A stretch of 64,000 nt of DNA from Enoplolaimus lenunculus (lineage: Eukaryota > Nematoda > Enoplea > Enoplida > Thoracostomopsidae): the NCBI GenBank assembly GCA_030248215.1, contig JASANG010002156.1:124001-188000 (forward strand), in the 5' to 3' direction. The notes under the pieces are model-generated. The model was not told the DNA's origin and did not search any database. It saw nothing but the letters and a program-made list of their open reading frames with translations. Of this stretch, positions 42,781 through 54,556 are shown one piece after another. How positions within the stretch are numbered: the stretch's first letter is position 1; each line of letters begins with the position of its first letter. Position numbers and translations under genes: made by a program.

Positions 42781-42899
42781 CAAGGCCGTAAGCATATTCC
42801 TAAGCCTAAGCATACACCTAAGCCTATGCCTAAGCAAAAAAATAGTCTAAAGCTTAAGCTTACTCTGTTGCAGGTGCGCAAAAAAACGTTTCAGCCCTG
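42781..42899. mobile_element. telomere-like MITE, third copy
   Basis: It begins CAAGGCCGTAAGCATATTCC and ends AAAACGTTTCAGCCCTG. The CTAAGC-rich interior matches the elements at 29755 and 36677. Confidence 0.55.
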
Positions 42900-43379
42900 A
42901 TGTTTACACGCGCTCTAGTTACGATAATAAAAAAATTTCGCACAAGAACTTGGCATAAACCATTAATAAATGATACACCCTACTAAAAAGTTCAAAACCA
43001 CAAATTTTGACCACATCTGAAAATTCAAGTTTTAGACATTTTTATACCTATGTTGGATCGAACATTTTAAACAAAAGTTTCTTTTTTATTGAGAAATTTC
43101 AAAAGAACAATCATTTATTTTTTATAGTTTTTTAAACTCGTTAAAATTTGTCATTTCCCATTTATGATTTGTTTAGCACTTCGAAAAAGACAGCTTTTAA
43201 GTGATTTTAAAACCCAAAAAGTTTATCCAAGCCCGTAGTCGGGACCTTTTTTCCCCTACCCCTAACCAAACTATATAGGGGGAAATTGCCCCCCCTTTAC
43301 TTTATTTTAAATTTCACACACACAGTTAATGCCTTTGTCTAAATGCCTTGCTGTATGTCTCGGCCAATTCCGGAAATTA

Positions 43380-44150
43380 AGATTACGCGTATTTAATAAA
43401 TAAAAAAAAAAAAATAAAAAAATGGGGGGGATTTGAAGGGGGCACACAAGGGGCACACTCTTCCGCCCATATTACAGGGCGATGTGTTTTTACGCCAGTA
43501 TTTAGGGGGAAGGCCTGGGTTTGTCATCTTGAGGTAAAAAATATAAAATTAATTTTATTTGTATATAATATAATATTATATTTTTTTTTTTATATTTTTT
43601 TGTGTTTTGAGTTATATTTTTATGAAAAAAAAAAAAAAAATAAGATGGGTAGTTGTTGAACTTGCTCAGCCACCCCCCGCTTCCTCCGTTTGTTGTTATT
43701 GTTTTTGGTTTTTGTTTTTTTTTTTTTGTTTATTTATTTTGGTTTATTGCTAGAAATAAAATTATAAAGAAATAATTTTTGTTATTTATTAAATCCAAAT
43801 AAAAAAAAAAAAAAAAAAAAAAAAAAATAATATAATGAGATATCAATAAAAAATAAGACAAAAAAAACCACCGAAAAATTAGGGAAGTTACAGAAATAAG
43901 GAAATTTCTCATAAATATTTTTATTTTAAATTTATATTTAAAATTAGAGTAAAGGAAAGAAAAAAAGTAGATCTAAAAAAGGAAACAAATAAAGCGCCCC
44001 GCACACCAACAACCCACCTCCCACCCCCTTCCCCGGGTGCCACACTTAAACCTATTTCAAACTAAAAACTAAAACTAAAAATAAAACCCTATATCAAAAC
44101 CACACCTTAAGGGAGTCCCTGGCTCCACCTAGTCTCTCTTAGAACTTAAG
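43380..44150. other. low-complexity A/T and C-rich DNA
   Basis: Long poly(A) and poly(T) runs (for example 43800-43827) alternate with short C-rich patches. No gene, RNA or complete repeat is seen. The same texture fills the foldback element interior at 31700-33100, so the two may be related. Confidence 0.7.
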
Positions 44151-44199
44151 TTAGGCTTAGGCGTTGCTACAAGGCGTAGAAATTGGTAAAACTATGCTA

Positions 44200-45225
44200 T
44201 GGCGGCTGTGTCCGCAATGTAACTTACCTGGGGCCCTGCGTGGCCAATTCGTACTTGTTGATTAGTATCGCATATCGTTTTGGCCTAATCTGCGACTAAG
44301 GACATAGCTAGGCTATGTCAGCACCAATATGGTGCTTCGTCATATGTGTGTCTCGGGATTGTTGTTGTTGTTGCTAAAGGTACCGGATGTGTGGCTCTGG
44401 ACCTCAACCGCATTGCGGACACCCAATTGTGGGTGTCGGCAAAAATGCAAATGAGGTCGAGATGCCGAAATGGGTAGCCAGGACCGGAATCAGTTTTGAT
44501 CTGGAGCTAGTACGAGGTGGTGAATTGGATTATTTTACGGAGGCGTTATAGTTATTGGTATTGTTGTATACTTTTACGGTTGGACTTGCAACGGAGTCTG
44601 GGTAAGTAAGATTGAACCAAATTAGTTTAAGTATAGTCACGGTGGCATAGGATGTGAAGGGAACTACGGAGTACAGGCTTAATCGGCATTGCGCAGGGCG
44701 CAGGATTTACCCAGTATCGGATACTGGTGTTATGTGCTAAAAAGGAACTTGGGGTATTACCGGAGAACCTGGGAAAAGTAGTCTAATAAATCTAACGGGG
44801 TTAGATTTATTATTCTACAACGGCTGGGCCAAATCTAACGGGGTTAGATTGGTCGGAAATTTGGTGTAACTCTAACGGGGTTAGAGTACACGGTTTTACG
44901 GGGTGTAATTCTAACGGGGTTAGAATTGCACGGATTCTGGAAAACAGCAAAAGTATTGGGTACGGTAAAGCCAGTGGCTGGATTAAACCAGATTCAGACG
45001 TCGGCTTTAAGGATTCCGGCTCGGGTTGCCAGTTAAATTGCATAACCTGTAATTTGCTGGTATTAAATATTGAATATTCGGTGTCATACGGGTTTCGGGT
45101 TGGGATTTATAATAAACATTTACCGGCCGCGTTTTACTAAATCAGAGCGATAAGCATACATCGAGGAAAGAACATAACAGGCGATACAGGATACAGGCTT
45201 AAGTCAAAATCACGAACTTCTCACA
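44200..45225 (+). repeat. 5' LTR of the Ty3-type element
   Basis: It begins TGGCGGCTGTGTCC and ends TTCTCACA, giving TG..CA termini. The next bases start TGGTGACC, as primer-binding sites usually do. It carries a (TTG)n run and the four-hairpin array at 44784-44931. Confidence 0.88.
44784..44931 (+). repeat. array of four hairpins in the 5' LTR
   Basis: Four inverted repeats share the core TCTAAC-GGG-GTTAGA. Outer stem pairs differ between them but remain paired (AAT/ATT, CCA/TGG, ACT/AGT, AAT/ATT), with stems of about 10 to 13 bp. The same array is in the 3' LTR at 52279-52426. Confidence 0.9.
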
Positions 45226-48200
45226 TGGTGACCACGACGGTCTCGATGCTGATTTAGTTGGTGGTCGGTGTGAAAGGAAATAGTTGGAAAAAGGAGAAAG
45301 GAATTTCTGGAGTATAAAAGGAACAGGGTGTTATTGGAAACACAGGATCTGAACGATCGTGTTGTGGAAAATAACAGGGAGTACAGGCTGAAAAGGAAAC
45401 TGGGCTGTGAGTATCTACTGCGCGAAAGGGCAACAGATACTGACATTACTGGATAGTACAGGCTAAAGGCTGTTATTGGAAACACAGGATCTGAACGATC
45501 GTGTTGTGGAAAATAACAGGGAGTACAGGCTGAAAAGGAAACTGGGCTGTGAGTATCTACTGCGCGAAAGGGCAACAGATACTGACATTACTGGATAGTA
45601 CAGGCAAAAGGCTGTTATTGGAAATACAGGATCTGAACGATCGTGTAAAAGGCTGTTATTGGAAACACAGGATCTGAACGATCGTGTTGTGGAAAATAAC
45701 AGGGAGTACAGGCTGAAAAGGAAACTGGGCTGTGAGTATCTACTGCGCGAAAGGGCAACAGATACTGACATTACTGGATAGTACAGGCTAAAGCTGTTAT
45801 TGAAACACAATCAACACAAAAAAAAGTACAGGCTGAAAAGGAAACTGGGCAGTGAGTATCTACCGCGCGAAAGGGCAACAGATACTGACACTACTGTTTA
45901 TTACCTTCAAAAGGCTGTTATTGGAAACACAGGATCTGAACGATCGTGTTGTGGAAAATAACAGGGAGTACAGGCTGAAAAGGAAACTGGGCTGTGAGTA
46001 TCTACTGCGCGAAAGGGCAACAGATACTGACATTACTGGATAATACAGGCTGTGAATTAGTTCGACAGTTACACTTGAGGCTGTGCCGCAAGTACGTGGA
46101 ACTGATTCAGGAGTTAACGGATTGAAATCAGGCTGAAAAGGAAATCGGGCTGTGAGTATCTACTGCGCGAAAGGGCAACAGATACTGACATTACTGGATA
46201 GTACAGGCTGTGAATTAGTTCGACAGTTATACTTGGGGCTGTGCCGCAAGTACGTGGAACTAGTTCAGGAACAGGCGAATTGGAAGTGAAAATTCTCGGG
46301 GTGAAGAGACGAAAATTGGAAAAAACGGTCAGAAACTGGTGAAATTGGCATACTTAGGAACTATTGTGTTCGTAAGTACCGGGTTAAAATTTGAAACGGA
46401 ACGGTTACAGGCATCGGCAGTATTGGTCAAAAACATCTGAAAAATTGTCAAAAATTCAGTTGTTTTTGGACCTGGTGAAGTGAAAAGGTGCGAGAAAGGC
46501 AAAAAGGATACGGCATTGGACTCAGGGCATATCAAGGACGGAAGTAAACCCTTAACACTTGCGCTATAAGGGTTTACGGAAATTTCGGTTGGCGTCGGCA
46601 CGAGATCTAGGTACTTGTAACAAGTAGCTAGCTAACAAGGAGCAATCTCGGGTGAAAACCGGAGCTGAAAGTTGGCCTGACGCGAGATAGCGGCTGGCAA
46701 ACGTGAATAAAAGTTGGAAAGGAGTTCAAGGAACGATTCAGGAATATTTTGCTTGGGGCTACGCCACAAGTTTTCAAATCGGGTGCCGTATTCAGCGAGT
46801 GAATAAGGCTGTGAAACGAAATCTCGGGAGTAGCTAAGTGAAAAGGTCGAAAAATCGTCGAAGGTGCTTGGGGCTGAAACATTTAGGAACTGTATAGTTC
46901 GTAAATACCCAGAGCACGTTCTTGGAAGAAATTTTGAACCGGGCGAAAAGTTTCGGGCCAAAAATTACGAAAAATTGGCCGGTCAGAAAAGTGGTGTTTT
47001 ATATATATAAAACACAATAACACTGGTGTGGGAAATAGTTTACAGAGATTGGCTGAAAGTGCGATTTCGGAAAAGGAGAATGCCGTTGTACAGGACCCCA
47101 ACTACGGCGGTAGAACAGGAATCGGTAGCAAGGGCTACGGCGCGTGAAAGCAGGGTGACAACACGAAGTATGTCACGCGAGCTTCAGGCAGAACCGGGTA
47201 AAGAAATCGAGGAGATTTCGTTACCGAGTACAATGTGTCGTCAGGAATCACTTGAATCAGTATTCCAGACGAATGGGAACGGCATATCCGGGCAATCGAC
47301 TATGATTGCGCGAGGAGCACAGGCGACGGAGATAAGGGCGCCGGATCTAACGATGTTAGACGGGCAGCATACCGGAATGAGAGCGCAAGAGGATGCAGGC
47401 ATACGGCAAGGGAGTCATAGACTCGCTTATGCATCGGAGGGAAGCACAGGACATGGCGGTGTTGTAGATTCAGGCATGTCCTATCCTCGGATGACAGCGG
47501 AATATCAGAACGAGAGACAGGATCTGGAGGATTCGGGCGTATGTCGACCAGAACCGAGATACGCAATACCGAACCCGGCTATGATGGAAGGAAATAGTTC
47601 GGAAACAGGTATGAGATGGACTCAGGCATATAGCGGGACGGAGCCGTCACGCAGGATAAATATGATTAGGCCGCATCCACAATTAGAAATGGATGGGCCG
47701 TTGGCAAACTGGTCGGTGGAACAACGCATGTCCATGGGACATGGGTTACAGCGACAACAGGCTTCCACCCAGGTGCAAGGAATAGGAGCACGGAGCCAGG
47801 ATAGTGTGAAGGCAGTGGAAGAAGATAGAGGTCGCAGTCCGGGGGTGCCTCAGGCACGCTCGAGGGCGACGTCTATTCAGGAATCAGAAGAGGAGGATGA
47901 CGAAATCAAGGAATTGACTCGGGCATTCGAACGGGGTCTGAAGTCGAAACATAGTGAGAAGTTTCGAAAGTTGTGGAGTAAATTGGAAAGTGAAATGGGT
48001 CAGAGGCCGGAGTCAAGGCAGAGTCACAGATCAGGCAGAGTGAGTCGGATGTCGAATAAGGACGAAGTTAACCGGCAATCTGTGACAAAGGAGTACCGGG
48101 AAGCTACGCGAATGCATGGAGCAGGGGAACAAGCCTGCTCGATGTCGATGGGAAATCAGGAGATGCCGAAAGGAGGGGTGGCACCCCACCCTGTCCCTAT

Positions 48201-51200
48201 GGGTTACCGACAGGCGAGTTATCCGGTGTTGACCCAACCATTGGCGGGGAATGCATATCAGGCATTTCCGGCGCAACCAGGAGTGGCTCCGCAAGCGAAC
48301 GCAAGTTGGCAAGAACCGGTCATGCAAACACCGAGGATGACGGGTTTTGCGGAGATGCCACAGTTACAGGCAATGGGGAATATGGCAAATCGGGTACCAC
48401 AGCATATGGGGTACGCGAATCAGGGTGCACCACAGATCGTGGTGAAAATGCCGCAGAAATTGCCGTTGCAAAATTTCGAAGGCAAGTCAGACTTTGGAAT
48501 TTGGTACAGGAAATTTGAACGGGTGATGCAAACGGCTAAAATTGTCGACAGCGAGTCCAAAATAAATCACTTCAGGAATCATGTGAAAGGACTGGCTGAC
48601 CAATATTTGGATATTTTGGAAGAGCGGTATGGACCATACGGCTCAGAGGAGTTCGGGCAATTAGTGCGCGAATTCCAGGAAAGGTTTGGAGAATCGACGG
48701 ACCTGTCGAATAGAATGGCAGCGTTCCAGAGGATCAGGCAAAAAGGGGACGTGAGCGAATACGCTGACGAGCTGCAGTCTTACTGGGTAAGATATTTGGA
48801 GAAACAGTTTGCGAATACGGAGGAAAGCAGGGACTTGTTGTGTCAGACATTTGTGAACAACTCGTTCCCGGAAATGAAACAACGGCTGCAGCTGGGTATA
48901 GTAGAGTCGTTTGAGGAGTTGCGGCGCCGTGCCTTGAAGTTGCAGAGGCAACTTGAAGCTGACGGCACGTTGAACGTGAAGGAAAAAGGGAGTAAAATGG
49001 AGTTGAAACAGGAACAGCAAACGGGTGCGTCGAATGCACAACAGGCAAGGCAAAATACTGGCGCCGGGAATGCGCGGCGACAGCAGGCAGGACGTGCTCG
49101 TGTGAATAATCAGGAGCAAACGGAGGCACAGGGTTCAGGACAAGGTCAGCAGGTTGTATCTGACCAGGTGCCACGGGATTCAGAGCGAGTCAGGAAATTA
49201 AGGGAAGTCGGGTCGTGCTTCTTTTGTGAAGGACAGGGACATATCGCACGAGAATGTCCAGTAAAGGCGAGTAGACAGGGTGCGAGCGGAGCCGCGGTGC
49301 AGCAGAATAATGCTGGCAACGCTGGAAACAGGCAAGGACAGGCACAAGGAGGGCAAGGAGGGAGATTCCCGCCTTGCGTTCATTGTAACAGGACGAATCA
49401 CCCGTCGAATGAATGTTTTCGGGCAAATCGCCTACCGATACCGGGGTTGAACGCACCGTTACCCCCGATGACGTCGGCGAGTAGTAACCAGGTACAAGGG
49501 CCAGTGATATTGCAGAGGCAAAAGGAGGTACTGGGGCCGTGTATATCATCACCTACGGCCGCAGCGCAGGAAAATGGAGCACCGAGCGTGCGGATAAGGA
49601 AAATGCATGAAGGGCCGATAACGGCGACAGCAGGTGTAACAGAACCGGGCGTGAATTTCGTGGAAGGAGCCGCAGCGACAAAAGCTACGGGTCTGTACAT
49701 TGAAATGAGTATCAGGAGTTATCAGATAACAGGGATGCTGGATTCTGGCGCGGATGTGTCACTTATGCACATATCGGCGTACGAGAAATATTTCTCGGAT
49801 TTACCCCTGGATGAAACGGTAAAGATTTCATGCAGGACGTATAATAACCAGATAGCCCAACAGACTATTGGGTGTTTGAAATATCTGGTGACTATGGGCG
49901 GAACGACAAAAATGGCTAATATCCATATAGCCCCGGAAATGCAAACGGCGTTGATCTTTGGGGATGATATGTTGAATGATTTCGGCATCACCTTGGACTA
50001 TAATAGGTCCTTGGTGATGGTGAACAGGAGAATCGTACGATCATGGCGTGCTCGCCAAGTGGTACGAAACGGGAGTTTGACGCATGAATGGCTGGAAAAT
50101 GTGAGGCCGGAAGAACGGGCAAATACTTATTATAATAGAAAGGAGCCTCAGGTACCGGAGTCGCTGGCTGTGCCGAAGGGGGATAAGAATCCTTCGACAC
50201 AAGGGGCAGCGCAACAGGTGATGTTAGCGGGAAATGATATTCCGGCAGTATCAGAGGAGGTGATACCGACTCTGGAACAGGAAAGTGAACAGGAAAAGGA
50301 GGCACGGTCCACGGCGAAAGGAAATGAAGTACTTTCGACACAGGACGGTAGTTGGAAACAGGATGAAGGACAGGTATGGGCTCCGGAAGTAGAGCCGTTG
50401 GAGCAAAGGGAATCGAAAAAGGAACGGTTGCCCTGGGAAGGAAAACAGGTGAGAATTCAGGATTGGGCAGGAGAAATGGAAAAGGATAATACGGTAGCCC
50501 CTCGAGTGGCTAACGTATGCAGAGTCGCTGCAGCAGTACAGATCCCGGCGGAGACGACGGTGATGGTCTGTTGCAGGGTATGCGGTGAATTAGAAAAGGA
50601 AAGTGAAGTGGTAACGGAACCGCAATTGGAGTCAGAGGCGTTGTTAGAGGCCTTGTTGATACCCAAGGCGGTGGTGAAAAATGAACAAGGGTGTGTATTC
50701 CTGCCGGTTTCAAACATTGAAGGAAGGACGATGCAGCTACTATCAGGTGAGATAGTGGCGTCAGTGGAACAGGCAGAGGAAATTACGGAAATAGTGAAAC
50801 GGGAAGAGGCATTAGCCAGTATTAAGGCGACAAGAGGAGAGGAATTGCCTCAATTAGAGCAAATTTTACCGGCAGTAACCAGGGTAGCGGCCATGCCTGA
50901 AGGGCAGGACGCGTCAGAAGCAGACGACTTTGTGAAGTGGCTGCTTGAACAGGTGGAAACGTATAAGGATGGAGAGATAGTGTTACCGGAGGAAGTAACA
51001 CTGGAGGAACGGGACTATGAAGGAAAGCAACTGCGGATATTACAGGCACTGTTGCACCAGAATCAGGATGTATTCGGGAGAGAAGGAACACCCCTTAGTT
51101 CGACAGGGGTTGTGACACACCGGATGGAGATGTTGACGCGGACGCCGGTTCAGCAACGTATTCGTCGCGCGGCGTACGCAAGGAGGCAGATCATATCTGA

Positions 51201-51692
51201 CTGCGTCAAGAAAATGTTGAAGGAAGGGGTGATACAACCCTCAAAGAGCCCATGGGCATCTCCGGTCGTTCTTGTTAAAAAGAAGGACGGGACCATGAGG
51301 TTTTGCGTGGATTACAGGCAAGTGAATGAGGTGACGAAAAAGGATAGTTTCCCACTCCCGCGGATTGATGAAACGATCGATGCGCTGAGGGGTGCGAAAT
51401 ATTTTACAACGGTAGATCTGCAGTCGGGTTACTGGCAGATTCAGATGGAACAGGAGGATATTGAGAAAACGGCATTTATTTGTCATGAAGGGTTGTATGA
51501 GTTCCGGGTGATGCCGTTCGGGTTGACAAACGTGCCGGCAACCTTTCAGAGGATGATGCAGATGGTGTTCTCGGGATTGCTCATGGAGATATGCTTATGC
51601 TATCTCGATGACGTCATAATCTTTTCGAAGTCTTTTAATCAGCATATGCTGGACTTGGAAAAGGTGTTTGACAAATTAAGGGATGCCGGTTA
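45226..51692 (+). mobile_element. internal region of the Ty3-type element
   Basis: The first 1.8 kb is a non-coding leader filled with tandem repeats. The coding region follows, starting near 47080 (MPLYRTPTTAVEQESVAR). The gag-like part is Gln/Gly/Met-rich and ends with CFFC and CVHC knuckles; protease and reverse transcriptase text follow in the same frame. A single gag-pol frame is known in some Ty3 clades. The element is broken, as stated in its parent entry. Confidence 0.88.
45329..46060 (+). repeat. 142-bp tandem repeats in the retrotransposon leader
   Basis: Units begin TGTTATTGGAAACACAGGAT at 45329, 45471, 45613 (short), 45654, 45795 and 45916. Full spacing is 141-142 bases. Partial copies continue to about 46260, and a second repeat (CAGGCTGTGAATTAGTTCG) occurs at about 46045 and 46205. 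These repeats lie between the 5' LTR and the coding region. Confidence 0.9.
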
Positions 51693-52720
51693 TGGCGGCT
51701 GTGTCCGCAATGTAAACTTACCTGGGCCCTGCGTGGCCATTCAGTACTCGTTGAATATAGTTGCATTTATATTTGGCTATTTTTGCGACTAAGGACATAG
51801 CTAGGCTATGTCAGCACCAAAATGGTGCTTTAGTAATGTGTGTGTCTCCGGCATAATTGTTGTTGTTGTTGTGAAATCGGGTGTGTGGCTCTGGACCTCA
51901 ACCGCAACGCGGACACCCAATTGTGGGTGTCGGCAAAAATGCAAATGAGGTCGAGATGCCGAAATGGGTAGCCAGGACCGGAATCAGTTTTGATCTGGAG
52001 CTAGTACGAGGTGGTGAATTGGATTATTTTACGGAGGCGTTATAGTTATTGGTATTGTTGTATACTTTTACGGTTGGATTGCTAACGGAGTTTGGGTAAG
52101 TAAGTGGAACCAAATTAGTTTAAGTATAGTCACGGTGGCAACAAGGATGTGATGGAAACTACGGAGTACTGGTTTAATCGGCGTTGCGCAAGGCGCGGAA
52201 TTCACCCAGTATCGGATACTGGTGTTATGTGCTAAAAAGGAACTTGGGGTATTACCGGAGAACCTGGGAAAAGTAGTCTAATAAATCTAACGGGGTTAGA
52301 TTTATTATTCTACAACGGCTGGGCCAAATCTAACGGGGTTAGATTGGTCGGAAATTTGGTGTAACTCTAACGGGGTTAGAGTACACGGTTTTACGGGGTG
52401 TAATTCTAACGGGGTTAGAATTGCACGGATTCTGGAAAACAGCAAAAGTATTGGGTACGGTAAAGCCAGTGGCTGGATTAAATCAGATTCAGACGTCGGC
52501 TTTAAGGATTCCGGCTCGGGTTACCAGTTAAATTGCATAACCTGTAATTTGCTGGCCATAATATTGGGTATTTTGTGTCCTACGGGTTTCGGGTTGGGGA
52601 TTTATAATAAACATTTACCGGCCGCGTTTTACTAAATCAGAGCGATACGCATACATCGAGGAAAGAACTATACAGGCGATACAGGATACCGGCTTAAGGC
52701 AAAATCACGAACTTCTCACA
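51693..52720 (+). repeat. 3' LTR of the Ty3-type element
   Basis: This is a direct copy of the 5' LTR. From about base 200 onward the two are nearly identical, while the first 200 bases differ visibly. It also carries the hairpin array (52279-52426). Confidence 0.88.
52279..52426 (+). repeat. array of four hairpins in the 3' LTR
   Basis: All four hairpins of the 5' LTR recur here in the same order and spacing. Confidence 0.9.
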
Positions 52721-53769
52721 GTGCCTACCTCTAAAGGGGGAAGGCCAAAAACGCAACGCGTGCCGGGTACATTCTTTTCTACACAGAATGTTTCCAGTTG
52801 CACATCCTTGTTAAATAGCAATTATCCATCATGATGTAATTAACTTAGACCAATTGTTTTTAAACAGTAAACTTAAAACTTTGAGTTAATCGCAGTTATC
52901 GGGCAAACTCTTGGATGAAATTTAATTTCAAGTCTTCGTCTACAGAATGCTCAAAAATATATACTCGGAAAGTGCGTAGTATTAATTTCAGAAGACACAA
53001 CTTGCCCCCTAACCACCCGCAAGTTCAGGGGACCCTAAGCAGGATGAGAGGATATCACCGCCCGGCCCCCCATTTTTTAACAAAAAACTATATTTAATTT
53101 GGCCGTGCGCCAGACGTATCATGAGTGCACTGCATTGCTCAGTTGTGGCGTAAACATCTTACTGATGAAAAGTTGTGCTGCCATTGAATACAAGCGTGGA
53201 ATAAAGGCAGGGAACAAAAGAGACATTAATCAAAATCACCGTCGTGTGTATATTTAATATCATAGTAGAAATCTCTGGGGGGAAACTTCAGTGGCAGCAG
53301 CAGCGATGTGGTTTGGACGCCTAATGACCACTGGATGAATTTTCTATTTAAAGACCAAAGCAGTAAACTGGTCAGCTTTGGGTTCTCGTTTTATAGCAGC
53401 ATTTGGCGGTGGAACAATTAAGCATAGAAGAACTATTAAAGTTTAAGCGAGCGCTGGTGTATATTACTCGTATTTTAGGTTATTGGGCAGTTTGAACAGA
53501 GAGCGTAGGACGTTTTTGACTGGAGTAATTAATAATTCGGCTTGAATAGAAAATGCCGCATATGGACATTTGTGTTTGGGTGGAAAAGATGCGATATGAG
53601 CTGTTTAGCGCAATTAATATTTTAGAATCAATTTGTTTACGAGCAAAATTAATACGTTCTGGGTGGAGTCTATTGAGAACTCAAAAAGAAACGCTTCATA
53701 GTATTTACAACGCCCTCGTTAATTATTTGGCCTGCCCAGTGTAATACAAGAAAACCGCAGGATTTAGAT

Positions 53770-53860
53770 TTTGGAAGGCTTAGGCTTAGGATTAGGCTTA
53801 TATTTATGCTTTGCGCTTAGGTTTATTTATACTTATGTTTAGGATTACTCTTAGGCTCCA
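53770..53860. repeat. degenerate TTAGGC tract
   Basis: GGCTTAGGCTTAGGATTAGGC and further TTAGG words lie in the orientation opposite to the other tracts. Confidence 0.75.
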
Positions 53861-53961
53861 TAGGCCGGTTGTTATTATTAACCTAGACCGTATTTAGCAA
53901 CAAGATAAGTTCCTTTACCCAGAAGATAATCAAAACATTACTCCGCTTTGCTTAAACGGTT

Positions 53962-53967
53962 TTTATT
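53962..53967 (-). terminator. poly(A) signal of the SH3 gene
   Basis: AATAAA on the minus strand lies about 60 bases after the stop codon at 54028. Confidence 0.65.
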
Positions 53968-54027
53968 ACATTAAACGGTTTTGAAAAACGTCAAGCCACG
54001 TAGTCTGGCATCTCTGCTCATGGCGTT

Positions 54028-54556
54028 TCAAATGTATTTCCGGATTGCACCATTTTCAGTTACTACTTGTCGCAGCTTGACATGAGCAAATGGATTCGTA
54101 TTTACAGCTGTTTCAAGACACGTGGAAGCGTCTTTAGCAGTGTTTGTTCCATTCGTCCCAGTTGTTAAATTATATGTTAGATTTAATACCTTTTGTGTAT
54201 TTGCCGAATTAGTAGCGTTATTGGAATGTGTAGATTTTGTGACAATGGTGCTGTTTGACGAAGTTAACAAATTGGCCACACTTGTGATATTGCATTGTGT
54301 TAAATTTGACACATTTTCACTAGCTAAATGTGTTATTTTTGTTACAATAATGTCATTCAATGTATTTGAAACATTTGTTGCTGTATTTGAAAAAGATACT
54401 ATCGTTGTTGCGGGCGTTGCTTTTGAAGTGCAGTTTAAAATTGCCAATTCAGACTCTGTAGTGGGGCGAGGTTGTTTCGGTGAGCATAGCGTCGGCGGTT
54501 CGTTGCGTGGGCTGTGGGATGCAGTTGAAAATTGACGGCAAATGTCTTGTGGATGC
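54028..54556 (-). CDS. BAIAP2-like: SH3 gene last exon
   Basis: The acceptor is CTAATTCCAG. It encodes HPQDICRQFSTASHSPRNEP and onward, then an Asn/Thr/Ser-rich segment with at least six NxS/T sequons, and stops after TENGAIRKYI. A poly(A) signal follows at 53962-53967. Confidence 0.82.

Larger units (their letters stand above)
44200..52720 (+). mobile_element. Ty3/mdg4-type LTR retrotransposon, broken fossil
   Basis: Two direct LTRs of about 1.03 kb bound the element. Recognisable parts in order are a gag-like region with two CCHC zinc knuckles, an aspartic protease with a DSGA motif, and part of a reverse transcriptase with a YLDD box. The reverse transcriptase text, with its PLPRIDE and FTTVDLQSGYWQI motifs, places it in Ty3/mdg4 (Metaviridae), not BEL/Pao or Ty1/copia. 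The element is not whole; I see about one break. The remaining coding frame has decayed little, so insertion was probably fairly recent. A clear target-site duplication was not found. It lies on the + strand between the secreted-protein gene and the SH3 gene, in gene-free DNA. Confidence 0.93.
52721..54027. other. gene-free DNA 3' of the retrotransposon
   Basis: No gene is supported here. A short frame at 53553-53744 lacks splice context or any recognisable domain. A TTAGGC-like tract lies at about 53770-53860. Confidence 0.55.

Noticed and set aside
45210-45810. Repetitive Ser/Phe-rich minus-strand frames
   Set aside because: They are antisense shadows of the 142-bp leader repeats.
47300-51486. 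Many minus-strand frames across the retrotransposon
   Set aside because: They are shadows of the plus-strand gag-pol-derived frame, with no independent evidence.
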